DNA from: a virus
Length of the DNA stretch: 22,182 bases
Strand: one strand, 5' to 3'
Virus record (IMG/VR): IMGVR_UViG_3300039191_000054
Span: 1 to 22,182 of that record
In this document: positions 1 to 6,202 of the stretch, one piece after another
Position numbering within the stretch: position 1 is the stretch's first letter
How the letters are laid out: each line of letters begins with the position of its first letter
The notes under the pieces: generated by a model
Seen by the model: the letters and a program-made list of their open reading frames with translations, nothing else
Databases searched by the model: none
Told to the model about the DNA's origin: nothing
Made by a program: the position numbers and the translations under genes

Positions 1-1923
1 GACTTAGAGAGTGACGGCCTGAAAGATACAATCACAAAGATTCATTGCATATGGACAGCATCAGCAGAAGACGAGACCTACACAGGTTTCAGACCTCAAG
101 ACTTAGGGAAGTTACAGAAACATTTAGAGGACGCAGATGCCTTAGTGTTTCATAACGGTATCGACTTTGATTACCCTGTTATTAAGATGTTCTATCCAGA
201 CATCAAGTTCCCTGAGCTGATTGACACCCTCGTATTGTCCCGCCTTATATACCCTAATATTTATGACCTAGACAAGCCCTTAGTTAAGAAATTCCTAGCG
301 ACTCGTGGAGCAAAAGGCCTACCGCCTAAGCTTCAGGGATTGCATGGATTGAAAGCTTGGGGCTATCGTCTTGGATTAAACAAAGGTGATTATGGCGATC
401 AGGAGGATGCGTGGAGTGTCTTCAATGAAGATATGTATTGGTATTGTAAGCAGGACGTAGCAGTAACACACAAGCTTTATGCACTACTCAAGCGTAAAGC
501 AAATGAACATGGATACACAGACTTACCCTTTGAGATGGAGCATAAGTCACAAACATTAATGACGAAGCTCAATGAGAATGGCTTCAAATTTGACGTACCA
601 AAAGCGCAGTTACTCTATCAGGAACTCGCACAGATACGCTTCGACCTTGGGGAGATCCTCATAGAAAAGTATGGTTCATGGTACGCATCAAGTGGCATCA
701 CGACACCAAAGAAAAGTATTAAATATAAGGACACTAATCGACCCTCATTAACTGAAGGCGCATCTTATACCAAACTCAAGAGAGTTCAATTCAATCCGAC
801 ATCACGAGACCACATTGCTAAGAAGCTTATCGAACATGGGTGGACACCAATGGAGTTTACTGACACCGGAAAACCTAAGATAAACGATGAGGTACTCAAG
901 TATTGCACCATCCCTGAGACCGTACATATAGGAAAATATCTGACAATCGCAAAGCGACTCTCGCAGTTAGCCGAAGGTAAAGGCGGTTGGTTAAAGAAGG
1001 TTAATGATGCGGGATTCATACATCACAGGGTTAACCCTAATGGAGCTGTAACAACACGAGCAACTCACAGCGACCCTAATTTAGCTCAAGTCCCTTCCGT
1101 TAAGAAGCCTTATGGAAAGGAGTGCCGAGCTTTATTCACAGTGCCGAGCGGTTGGTTACTCTTTGGAACGGATGCCAGTGGTTTAGAGCTTAGATGCTTA
1201 GCACACTATATGGCTGAGTTTGACGGAGGAGCTTACATCAATGAGGTATTGGATGGAGACGTTCACACAGCTAACCAGAAGGCCGCCGGATTACCAGATA
1301 GAGATTCAGCAAAGACATTCATCTACGCATTTCTATATGGAGCAGGCGATGAACTCATAGGTTCTATCATTGGGTATACAGCAAAAGAGAAGGCTGATTG
1401 GATACGTAATGGTCGCGGCAAGCCTATTGTAAGAAGGTTGAAAGCACGAGACATCAAGCCTACCTCTAAGATGATATGCCACATAATCAAAGGGCAAATC
1501 GTTAAGAAGAAGTTTCTTAAGGGATTACCTGCATTGGGTGAACTCATAGAGGGATGTAAGAAAACAGCTAAAGACACAGGCTACTTCATTGGACTGGATG
1601 GTCGTAAGATTTACACACGCACTCAGAGAGCCGCTTTAAATACTTTATTGCAAAGTGCAGGCGCGTTGATATGCAAGCTATGGGTGAACATTATGTTCGA
1701 ACTAGCAGAAGCGCATGGATACAAGCATGGATTTGATGGTGACTACGCTTTATGCGCGTGGGTTCACGATGAAGCTCAGACAGCTTGCAGGACACCTGAA
1801 ATAGCAGAGCAGTTCAAAGAGTTCTCAAAAATAGCAATGAACCGAGTACACGATATCTTTAAGTTTAACTGTAGGTTAGACGTAGATTCAAAGGTCGGTA
1901 AAAACTGGAAGGACACACATTAA
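1..1923 (+). CDS. T7 gp5-like DNA polymerase (family A with 3'-5' exonuclease), 5' partial
   Basis: The frame is open from base 1 to the TAA at 1921-1923 (640 residues), so the start lies upstream. The first residues read DLESD, the Exo I motif that sits about five residues from the start of T7 gp5, so only a few codons are probably missing. Exo II (FHNG..FD, aspartate about residue 57) and Exo III (YCKQD, about 152) follow. Polymerase motif A is DASGLELRC (about 391), motif B is RDSAKTFIY..LYGAG (lysine 438, tyrosine 446) and motif C is WVHDE (catalytic aspartate 590). The enzyme replicates the phage genome. Against T7 as remembered, the thumb loop that binds thioredoxin is about 34 residues shorter (nt 673-820), and about 34 residues are inserted in the fingers after motif B (nt 1375-1503). 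All catalytic residues are present, so it should be active. The family assignment is very secure. Confidence 0.97.
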   Translation, partial: DLESDGLKDTITKIHCIWTASAEDETYTGFRPQDLGKLQKHLEDADALVFHNGIDFDYPVIKMFYPDIKFPELIDTLVLSRLIYPNIYDLDKPLVKKFLATRGAKGLPPKLQGLHGLKAWGYRLGLNKGDYGDQEDAWSVFNEDMYWYCKQDVAVTHKLYALLKRKANEHGYTDLPFEMEHKSQTLMTKLNENGFKFDVPKAQLLYQELAQIRFDLGEILIEKYGSWYASSGITTPKKSIKYKDTNRPSLTEGASYTKLKRVQFNPTSRDHIAKKLIEHGWTPMEFTDTGKPKINDEVLKYCTIPETVHIGKYLTIAKRLSQLAEGKGGWLKKVNDAGFIHHRVNPNGAVTTRATHSDPNLAQVPSVKKPYGKECRALFTVPSGWLLFGTDASGLELRCLAHYMAEFDGGAYINEVLDGDVHTANQKAAGLPDRDSAKTFIYAFLYGAGDELIGSIIGYTAKEKADWIRNGRGKPIVRRLKARDIKPTSKMICHIIKGQIVKKKFLKGLPALGELIEGCKKTAKDTGYFIGLDGRKIYTRTQRAALNTLLQSAGALICKLWVNIMFELAEAHGYKHGFDGDYALCAWVHDEAQTACRTPEIAEQFKEFSKIAMNRVHDIFKFNCRLDVDSKVGKNWKDTH

Positions 1924-2163
1924 ATGAAAGCCATATACAAAAAAACCATGTTGAAAGAGATTATGAATATCAAACATCACGCAAAGATTATGGGCAAATC
2001 TATTGAGAGCATTGCAGTATCAAAGGGTGAGTATGACCAACTTTCAGCGGAGATTGATTGTGAGAACCTTCAAGGTATGTATGTACCCTTTAGATGTCTC
2101 GGTATCGACATTAAGTTAACCCGCACTGACGAGAACTTCGACCTAAGTGCATGTGGATATTGA
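1924..2163 (+). CDS. Small hypothetical protein, 79 aa
   Basis: This frame starts directly after the polymerase stop codon, with an AAGGA sequence about 11 bases upstream. I do not recognise the product. The first 20 residues are lysine-rich and the remainder is mixed and soluble-looking, with an EYDQL segment in the middle and two cysteines near residues 46 and 58. There is no membrane segment or obvious enzymatic motif. Lying between the polymerase and exonuclease genes, it occupies the place of T7 genes 5.3-5.9, a region of small host-interaction and nucleoid proteins, but position alone does not give it a function. Tight coupling to the polymerase gene and the normal codon pattern support a real gene. 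Confidence 0.75.
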   Translation: MKAIYKKTMLKEIMNIKHHAKIMGKSIESIAVSKGEYDQLSAEIDCENLQGMYVPFRCLGIDIKLTRTDENFDLSACGY

Positions 2164-2171
2164 GCATTATA

Positions 2172-2273
2172 ATGCCAACCATTGCGATTCTTTTAGCAGG
2201 CGTAGCCTTCTTTCTTATAGGGTTCTCTTTGGGATTACGAATCGCAGATATCGACAAAACAATCGGAAGATAA
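2172..2273 (+). CDS. Predicted single-pass membrane peptide, 33 aa
   Basis: A short frame fills the gap between two larger genes. Residues 3-23 are almost all hydrophobic (AILLAGVAFFLIGFSLGL) and the tail is charged (RIADIDKTIGR), the pattern of a one-helix membrane protein with a short cytoplasmic tail. The ribosome site before ATG 2172 is weak; an in-frame TTG at 2160 is an alternative start, and translation may be coupled to the preceding gene, which ends at 2163. It is too short to assign to a family. A holin-like or host-membrane role is possible but not shown. Confidence 0.5.
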   Translation: MPTIAILLAGVAFFLIGFSLGLRIADIDKTIGR

Positions 2274-2285
2274 ATAGGAAACATT

Positions 2286-2555
2286 ATGAACTTAAAAATC
2301 GAATTACAAGACGGTAAGTATGCAATAGCGAAGAGAGATACCATCAGTGGTTTCAAGCTAGAAGTATACACACCATCCTCTAAGATTGGCGCAAAGTCGA
2401 GTCATGTGAAGCGTGACCTTTACTACCCGCGACTTGAGTTATTGTCTCGCAAGATGATGGACTTAGGCGTGACCGGAGATAGCCTTCAAGGTATCGCTGA
2501 TAACGTAGAAGCTCACGCTGAGAAAATCACAAAGGCATTGGAGGAATTAGCATGA
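2286..2555 (+). CDS. Small hypothetical protein, 89 aa
   Basis: The ATG is preceded by AGGAAACATT, a good ribosome site. The N-terminal half looks like a small beta sheet (MNLKIELQDGKYAIAK, then GFKLEVYTP), and the C-terminal half is helical, ending in an acidic stretch (EAHAEKITKALEELA). I do not recognise the family. Its stop overlaps the start of the next gene by ATGA, so the two are translationally coupled, and that gene is in turn coupled to the exonuclease gene. This places it in the replication operon, but no function can be stated. Confidence 0.78.
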   Translation: MNLKIELQDGKYAIAKRDTISGFKLEVYTPSSKIGAKSSHVKRDLYYPRLELLSRKMMDLGVTGDSLQGIADNVEAHAEKITKALEELA

Positions 2556-2719
2556 AGGATTTCTTAGGGAAAGAACTTCAGATTGGGGACAAAGTGGTCT
2601 ACACATCATATGAAGGTAGCAGTTTATCCGTTGGAGAAGTCACAGGCTTCACCCCAAAGATGATACGTATCGGTAACACATTGAAACCTGATGGGTATGT
2701 CGCAAAGGTTGAACCATGA
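2552..2719 (+). CDS. Small SH3/KOW-like hypothetical protein, 55 aa
   Basis: This short gene is bounded by ATGA overlaps on both sides (2552-2555 and 2716-2719), strong evidence that it is translated with its neighbours. The protein begins MKDFLGKELQIGDKVVY, followed by short beta-strand-like stretches (SLSVGEVTGF, KMIRIGN). The 'GDKVVY...GEVTGF' pattern resembles small SH3-like barrel proteins common in phage genomes, although no binding partner can be inferred. There are no catalytic residues and no membrane segment. The fold suggestion comes from pattern recognition only. Confidence 0.72.
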   Translation: MKDFLGKELQIGDKVVYTSYEGSSLSVGEVTGFTPKMIRIGNTLKPDGYVAKVEP

Positions 2720-3558
2720 AGACAGTCTTATTACTAGATGGAGACATCTTTGCGTTTCAAGCCGCCGCCGCCGCCGAGGTCGAGATTGACTTTGGTGAGA
2801 GTCCTACAATGACTTACTTAGCGACTAACGCTAGTCACGCGATACATCATGCACGCGAAAAGATAGCGACTATTCAGGAATCCTTAGGGGCTGATGAGGT
2901 TGTATTCTTCCTAACAGATACACTCAATTGGAGAAAACTTTATGTTGACCCGAACTACAAAAGCAATCGCAAAAAAGTACGAAAGCCTCTTGGACTCCTT
3001 ACGGTTCGTGAGACTCTATTCAATTATTACAACAGCGAGATTGAGCCAACACTTGAAGCTGACGACCTTATGGGTATCAGGGCAACTGACCCCGAGTACT
3101 TTAAGGGATGGAGGAAAGTTATTGTATCAATCGACAAGGACATGCGGACAATTCCGAGCGTTGTATATAACCCCGATAATGACTTCAAGCCTAAAACTAT
3201 CAGTCGCAAACAAGCTGACCTTTGGTTCTTCACTCAAGCTCTCGCAGGTGACCCTACTGATGGGTACAAAGGATGCAAAGGAATTGGAACTGACCGTGCT
3301 ACGGAGTATCTCAGGAATATGTTGGGAGTTAGACCTTATGAACATACTTTTAAATCGGGAGTCCGTAAGGGTCTCGTTGAAATACGACATGAAACAGTCA
3401 CTATGGACTCTATGTGGGATATCCTTACATCACTCTATACCAAGGCAGGGATGTCCTCAGATGATGCCCTTATGAATACCCGATGTGCCCGAATCTTAAG
3501 GCACGGAGAGTATGACTTTAAAACCAAGAAAGTAACTTTGTGGAGTCCTGAGCTATAG
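2716..3558 (+). CDS. T7 gp6-like 5'-3' exonuclease (FEN family)
   Basis: The 280-residue protein matches the T7 gene 6 exonuclease along its length. It degrades host DNA, removes RNA primers and supports recombination and concatemer processing. Visible motifs are the metal-binding N-terminus LLLDGD (Asp 8 and 10), NWRKLYVDPNYKSNRK (about 71-86), EADDLMG (114-120), SIDKDMRTIP (138-147) and GDPTDGYKG (178-186), the helix-hairpin-helix region typical of FEN nucleases. The C-terminus (CARILRHGEYDF, LWSP) also follows T7 gp6. A run of five GCC codons (2761-2775) encodes polyalanine at the point where T7 also has an alanine-rich stretch. The start overlaps the preceding stop by ATGA. The TAG stop lies inside the 22-base repeated motif at 3554. 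Confidence 0.95.
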   Translation: MKTVLLLDGDIFAFQAAAAAEVEIDFGESPTMTYLATNASHAIHHAREKIATIQESLGADEVVFFLTDTLNWRKLYVDPNYKSNRKKVRKPLGLLTVRETLFNYYNSEIEPTLEADDLMGIRATDPEYFKGWRKVIVSIDKDMRTIPSVVYNPDNDFKPKTISRKQADLWFFTQALAGDPTDGYKGCKGIGTDRATEYLRNMLGVRPYEHTFKSGVRKGLVEIRHETVTMDSMWDILTSLYTKAGMSSDDALMNTRCARILRHGEYDFKTKKVTLWSPEL

Positions 3559-3575
3559 GCTCTTGCTCCCCTTAG
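3554..3575 (+). promoter_or_regulatory. Two-copy motif, copy 1: candidate phage RNA polymerase promoter
   Basis: The 22 bases that begin TATAGGCTCTTG and end CTCCCCTTAG recur without mismatch at 5765-5786. Similarity continues weakly downstream (ATTCAACAAT here, GATTAAACAAT there), while the upstream flanks are unrelated. The copy overlaps the stop of the exonuclease gene and precedes a 47-base gap, the position of promoter phi6.5 in T7. Its length fits a T7-class promoter with initiation at the final G. It does not match the T7, T3 or SP6 consensus, so promoter function is inferred from position and repetition. Confidence 0.5.
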
Positions 3576-3605
3576 ATTCAACAATTTAATATCAGGAAAA
3601 ACATT

Positions 3606-3923
3606 ATGAAACTGCAATTTAAAATACCGTTTGTCATAACGTCACTGTTCAGCGTCGAGTGCAAAGTTGAGAAGGCTTTATGGAGTCTTACAAGTGCCAA
3701 AGAGAGCCTTGAGGATTCAGCTAAGACTCTTTCACAGAAATACATCGAGCAGGAAAACAAAGCCATACTCGCTGAGAAGGACAGAATGTGGCGAGTCGCT
3801 AGAGCAGAACGTATCGCTAATGACAAGATCGTTAAGATTTTCGCACGTAAGGCTAAACAAGTAACTCTTATTGCTAAGTCACGTACAGCCGCTAAGAACA
3901 TCAGTTCGTTGATGGGAGATTAA
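3606..3923 (+). CDS. Hypothetical coiled-coil protein, 105 aa
   Basis: This is the first gene of the accessory block after the exonuclease, with a good ribosome site (AGGAAAAACATT) before the ATG. After a short hydrophobic N-terminus (about residues 4-16), the protein is strongly helical and rich in lysine, alanine and glutamate from about residue 20 to 100. Its spacing suggests a coiled coil (KVEKALWSLTSAKESLEDSA, then KYIEQENKAILAEKD). The C-terminal half is basic (RVARAERIANDKIVKIFARK), which could allow nucleic-acid binding. I do not recognise the family. It occupies the position of T7 gene 6.5 without a clear sequence match. Only two bases separate it from the next gene. Confidence 0.72.
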   Translation: MKLQFKIPFVITSLFSVECKVEKALWSLTSAKESLEDSAKTLSQKYIEQENKAILAEKDRMWRVARAERIANDKIVKIFARKAKQVTLIAKSRTAAKNISSLMGD

Positions 3924-3925
3924 TT

Positions 3926-4447
3926 ATGGATGAATTGACAGCACGAATGATTAAGAATCGCGAAGAAGGTCTTGAGAAAGCTCGCAAGCAGACAGCTCGC
4001 AAGCAGAGAGCTGAGGCAATGATTAGAGTACATGAAGATGGTTCAACACGAGAATCATACAATCCACTTATTGATGGAGCGAGCGGCCTTGAGGATTCTG
4101 TTCAAGGTGGGATGAAGCCCGATGCAGATAACGTATGGCTCAATAACACAGAGTTCACGCTCAATACCGATGCGTTCTCACCTGACATAGTATCTGAAAA
4201 AGTCACTAAGCCATTAACAGGTGGCTCAAGTGATTACTACACGATTGGACTTGAAGATGGAACATCAGTAGAAGCGCAAGACATTATTGAAGCACTCAAC
4301 CTGAACTTCGCTGAAGGCAACATCTTCAAGGCAATATGGAGACAAGCCGCTAAGCGTCAAGGTAATGGTAAAGCAGGTACACCCACAAAGTATGACCGAG
4401 AGAAAGTCGTATTTTTCGGCAACAGATTATTAGCAAGGGAGATATGA
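3926..4447 (+). CDS. DUF3310-like protein, 173 aa
   Basis: The C-terminal 75 residues follow the DUF3310 pattern common in phages: a tyrosine-containing start (DYYTIGLEDG), then EAQDIIEALNLNF (116-128), GNIFKAIWRQAAK (131-143), and a closing helix (KYDREKVVFFGNRLL) corresponding to the usual 'KA.WYL.RL'. The same domain occurs in T7 gp1.7, reported to be a nucleotide kinase, but no P-loop is visible here and the enzymatic role is uncertain. The first 95 residues are extra to the domain: a basic helix containing the duplicated ARKQ, then an acidic, polar stretch that may be disordered. The stop is adjacent to the start of the glutaredoxin gene, suggesting a shared link to nucleotide metabolism. 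Confidence 0.72.
   Translation: MDELTARMIKNREEGLEKARKQTARKQRAEAMIRVHEDGSTRESYNPLIDGASGLEDSVQGGMKPDADNVWLNNTEFTLNTDAFSPDIVSEKVTKPLTGGSSDYYTIGLEDGTSVEAQDIIEALNLNFAEGNIFKAIWRQAAKRQGNGKAGTPTKYDREKVVFFGNRLLAREI
3979..4007 (+). repeat. Short direct repeat in coding sequence
   Basis: AGCTCGCAAGCAGA occurs at 3979-3992 and again at 3994-4007, giving a 15-base period in frame and the duplicated residues ARKQ near the N-terminus of the DUF3310-like protein. It looks like a small in-frame duplication by replication slippage. Confidence 0.7.
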
Positions 4448-4666
4448 ATGCTAAGAGTTTATTCGAAAGATAATTGCCCTAACTGTAACGCGGCGAAGAA
4501 CCTACTGATATCTGAAGGTATCGAATTTGAAGCAACCAATATTATCTCAGAGAATATAGAGTCACTAAGGACTGTAGGGGCACGAAAAGCTCCTGCAATA
4601 TTCGATGGGGATGTCTTTATGGGTAGCTATGAAGAACTTAAACAATTTATAAAGGATTCACGATGA
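4448..4666 (+). CDS. Glutaredoxin (thioredoxin fold), CPNC active site
   Basis: This compact 72-residue protein has the redox site C10-P-N-C13 after a first beta strand (MLRVYSK). The expected cis-proline segment is KAPAIF (Pro 49), and a final MGSYEELKQF corresponds to the usual 'GGYDEL' helix start. Its length suits phage glutaredoxin or NrdH-like proteins. Such proteins usually pass electrons to ribonucleotide reductase, using glutathione or thioredoxin reductase as donor. No reductase gene is in the window, so it would serve the host enzyme or one encoded elsewhere in the phage. It begins at the base after the preceding stop and overlaps the next gene by ATGA. A second possibility, a link to the polymerase, is raised in the findings. 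Confidence 0.9.
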   Translation: MLRVYSKDNCPNCNAAKNLLISEGIEFEATNIISENIESLRTVGARKAPAIFDGDVFMGSYEELKQFIKDSR

Positions 4667-5190
4667 AATTTTATTATGGGGTCACTCATATAATGATACT
4701 CAACATGGTATTTGAAACGATATCAGCAGTATTCACAGGCTCAAACAGAGACAATACAGAGCGTATGTTAATCGGCACATCAGTAGCAGAGACATCACTT
4801 GGTACATACCCTGATGCTCATCCTAATAAACTAGGTGTAGGCCTTATGCAGATGGACAGGATTGCCTTTGAGGATGTCAAGGCTAGAACTCGCAATGCAC
4901 ACAAGCACACAGCAGTTCGAAGGTTATCAGTAGATGTCGATAATGTTTTATTTGAAGAACTTGCCACATGCCCGATGCTAAGCGTCCTATTCGCACGACT
5001 ATTCTATATGTTAGTCCCTGAGCAATTCCCTTCAACCGATGAGGGCATGGCGGACTATTGGAAAGAACATTACAACACGTCAGCGGGCGAGGGCACTCCT
5101 GAAGACTTTATGAATAGATCCAAGGCCTTAGAAAAAAAGTTAAAGGAGTATGGGTGTCTACTCGGAGAACAGGCGTTGAAGTACGCATAA
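4663..5190 (+). CDS. Lysozyme-like murein hydrolase / lytic transglycosylase-like protein
   Basis: The 175-residue protein carries the signature of lysozyme-superfamily phage proteins: a helix ending in a glutamate (GTSVAETSLG, probable catalytic Glu near residue 43), then a GVGLMQMD strand (about 59-66) followed by IAFEDV. A second half has an ARLFYML helix and the block DYWKEHYNTSAGEGTPEDF (about 130-148). This layout resembles soluble lytic transglycosylases and related virion hydrolases, which cleave peptidoglycan glycan chains. There is no clear signal peptide. It could act in lysis or be packaged to open the cell wall during DNA entry. ATG 4663 is chosen for its AAAGGA site seven bases upstream and the ATGA overlap; ATG 4693 is an alternative. 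The exact family is uncertain. Confidence 0.65.
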   Translation: MKFYYGVTHIMILNMVFETISAVFTGSNRDNTERMLIGTSVAETSLGTYPDAHPNKLGVGLMQMDRIAFEDVKARTRNAHKHTAVRRLSVDVDNVLFEELATCPMLSVLFARLFYMLVPEQFPSTDEGMADYWKEHYNTSAGEGTPEDFMNRSKALEKKLKEYGCLLGEQALKYA

Positions 5191-5211
5191 GAAATCACAA
5201 GGAATAACAAC

Positions 5212-5589
5212 ATGTCACATACGTTAGTATCATTAGTATTCGCAACAAATCCACTCACAGAACACCTTGATAAAGAGGGTTTAAAGTTAACACCAGTGCA
5301 TTCCGTTACTAAGGGTGAGTCGAATGTGACTGTATATATCCGCTTCGGGATGATGAGCTTAATGAAGCATTGGCTAAAGGGTTATAAAGCCCTGAAGTAC
5401 GAGACAACCCCCCGAAGAAAGCTACGCAAAGCACTTGCACATGAAATCAAGACGCAAGATGCACTTATCGAGTCCCATGAAGACAGCAAAAATATCTTAG
5501 TAATATCAGAGGCAGACTTTGAGAACCCTAAGGATATCACTGTGCTTGAACTTCATACCATTCTCGCTAAGTACCTTCCACATTTATAA
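5212..5589 (+). CDS. Hypothetical protein, 125 aa
   Basis: A good ribosome site (AAGGAATAACAAC) precedes the ATG. The protein has a beta-rich N-terminal half (LVSLVFATNP, SNVTVYIRFG), a basic central region (KGYKALKYETTPRRKLRKAL) and a closing part with alternating strand and helix (NILVISEADF, VLELHTILAKYLPHL). There is no membrane segment or recognised motif. It lies between the lysozyme-like gene and another small unknown, within the block bracketed by the two copies of the 22-base motif. I cannot assign it to a family. Confidence 0.75.
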   Translation: MSHTLVSLVFATNPLTEHLDKEGLKLTPVHSVTKGESNVTVYIRFGMMSLMKHWLKGYKALKYETTPRRKLRKALAHEIKTQDALIESHEDSKNILVISEADFENPKDITVLELHTILAKYLPHL

Positions 5590-5598
5590 GGAGTCTAT

Positions 5599-5769
5599 AT
5601 GACCACATTCGGAATCGTTAATGCTAAGGGTGTACTGGTTATGGCAACCGCAAAATCACCTAAGTTTTATGACACCGCCAAAGAGGCAAACACTAAGTTA
5701 GCCGCTATGAAAGCGAATAGCGCACTCAAAGTTCAAGCTTATACATTACACAAAGTAGTTCTCGTATAG
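5599..5769 (+). CDS. Small hypothetical protein, 56 aa
   Basis: ATAAGGAG lies six bases upstream of the ATG. The sequence opens with beta-strand character (MTTFGIVNAKGVLVMATAKS), continues with a helical, lysine- and alanine-rich stretch (YDTAKEANTKLAAMKAN), and ends with a strand (LKVQAYTLHKVVLV). The layout suggests a compact mixed alpha/beta domain, but I do not recognise the family. Its TAG stop lies inside the second copy of the 22-base motif at the same offset as the exonuclease stop lies in the first copy. It closes the accessory block. Confidence 0.7.
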   Translation: MTTFGIVNAKGVLVMATAKSPKFYDTAKEANTKLAAMKANSALKVQAYTLHKVVLV

Positions 5770-5786
5770 GCTCTTGCTCCCCTTAG
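5765..5786 (+). promoter_or_regulatory. Two-copy motif, copy 2: candidate phage RNA polymerase promoter
   Basis: This is identical to 3554-3575 over 22 bases. It overlaps the stop of the 56-residue gene and lies just before the genes leading to the portal. If initiation is at the terminal G, the transcript would begin at 5786 and nearly start with the AGGA (5785-5788) that serves ATG 5796. I saw no further full copy on either strand. Confidence 0.5.
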
Positions 5787-5795
5787 GATTAAACA

Positions 5796-5993
5796 ATGAA
5801 CAACAGGACAATCAGCAACAACCTCAAGGCTCTCGAAGGACATATCTTACATGTTGAAATAGCAAGGCTTAATGCGATATTTAATGCCTCTCAGCCGAAT
5901 TTACATTGGAAGACACCTGAAGCCGAAAAGAATTACCTGATAGGTCAAAATCACGGTATCAACTTGGTACTGCAAGCAATCTTACAGGAGTAG
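5796..5993 (+). CDS. Small hypothetical protein, 65 aa
   Basis: The ATG follows AGGA (5785-5788) with seven bases between them, so the ribosome site overlaps the edge of the repeated motif. The protein appears all-helical: an N-terminal helix (NNLKALEGHILHVEIARLNA), a polar turn with one tryptophan (NLHWKTPEAEKN), and a C-terminal helix (YLIGQNHGINLVLQAILQE). The last helix faintly recalls the C-terminal part of T7 gp6.5 in its 'G...G....V...I' spacing, which is not enough for an assignment. It ends two bases before the next gene. Confidence 0.72.
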   Translation: MNNRTISNNLKALEGHILHVEIARLNAIFNASQPNLHWKTPEAEKNYLIGQNHGINLVLQAILQE

Positions 5994-5995
5994 TT

Positions 5996-6202
5996 ATGTG
6001 CATATTAGATACACCAGATGCACCCGCACCGCCACCACCCGCCGCACCACCACCAGTTCAATCAGCAAAGAAAGCCTCAGCGAAAGCTCAGAAGTCTTCC
6101 TCTCAATCGAAGAAGCGTAAGAGTAAAGCAGGCACGCGAGTAAACTTAAAGCTGAATACCAAAGGTGCAGGTAAGGGCTTAAATACAGGAGATAAAACAT
6201 GA
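5996..6202 (+). CDS. T7 gp7.3-like small virion/tail assembly protein, 68 aa
   Basis: The protein starts MCILDTPDAPAPPPPAAPPP and continues with a lysine- and serine-rich basic stretch, then a glycine-lysine tail. A short protein beginning 'MC', proline-rich and then basic, encoded immediately before the portal gene is typical of T7 gene 7.3 (which begins MCFSPK) and its relatives, associated with tail assembly and host interaction. It is predicted to be disordered. The ribosome site is CAGGAG, and the TGA stop overlaps the portal start by ATGA. The assignment rests on position and composition, since such proteins are too variable for a firm sequence match. Confidence 0.68.
   Translation: MCILDTPDAPAPPPPAAPPPVQSAKKASAKAQKSSSQSKKRKSKAGTRVNLKLNTKGAGKGLNTGDKT

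Noticed and set aside
1375-1503. Intein or homing endonuclease in the polymerase
   Set aside because: The insertion is about 34 residues, far too short, and lacks splice-junction or endonuclease motifs.
2942-3475. 177-codon + strand frame inside the exonuclease gene
   Set aside because: It overlaps a gene with all nuclease motifs in another frame and its product has no recognisable features.
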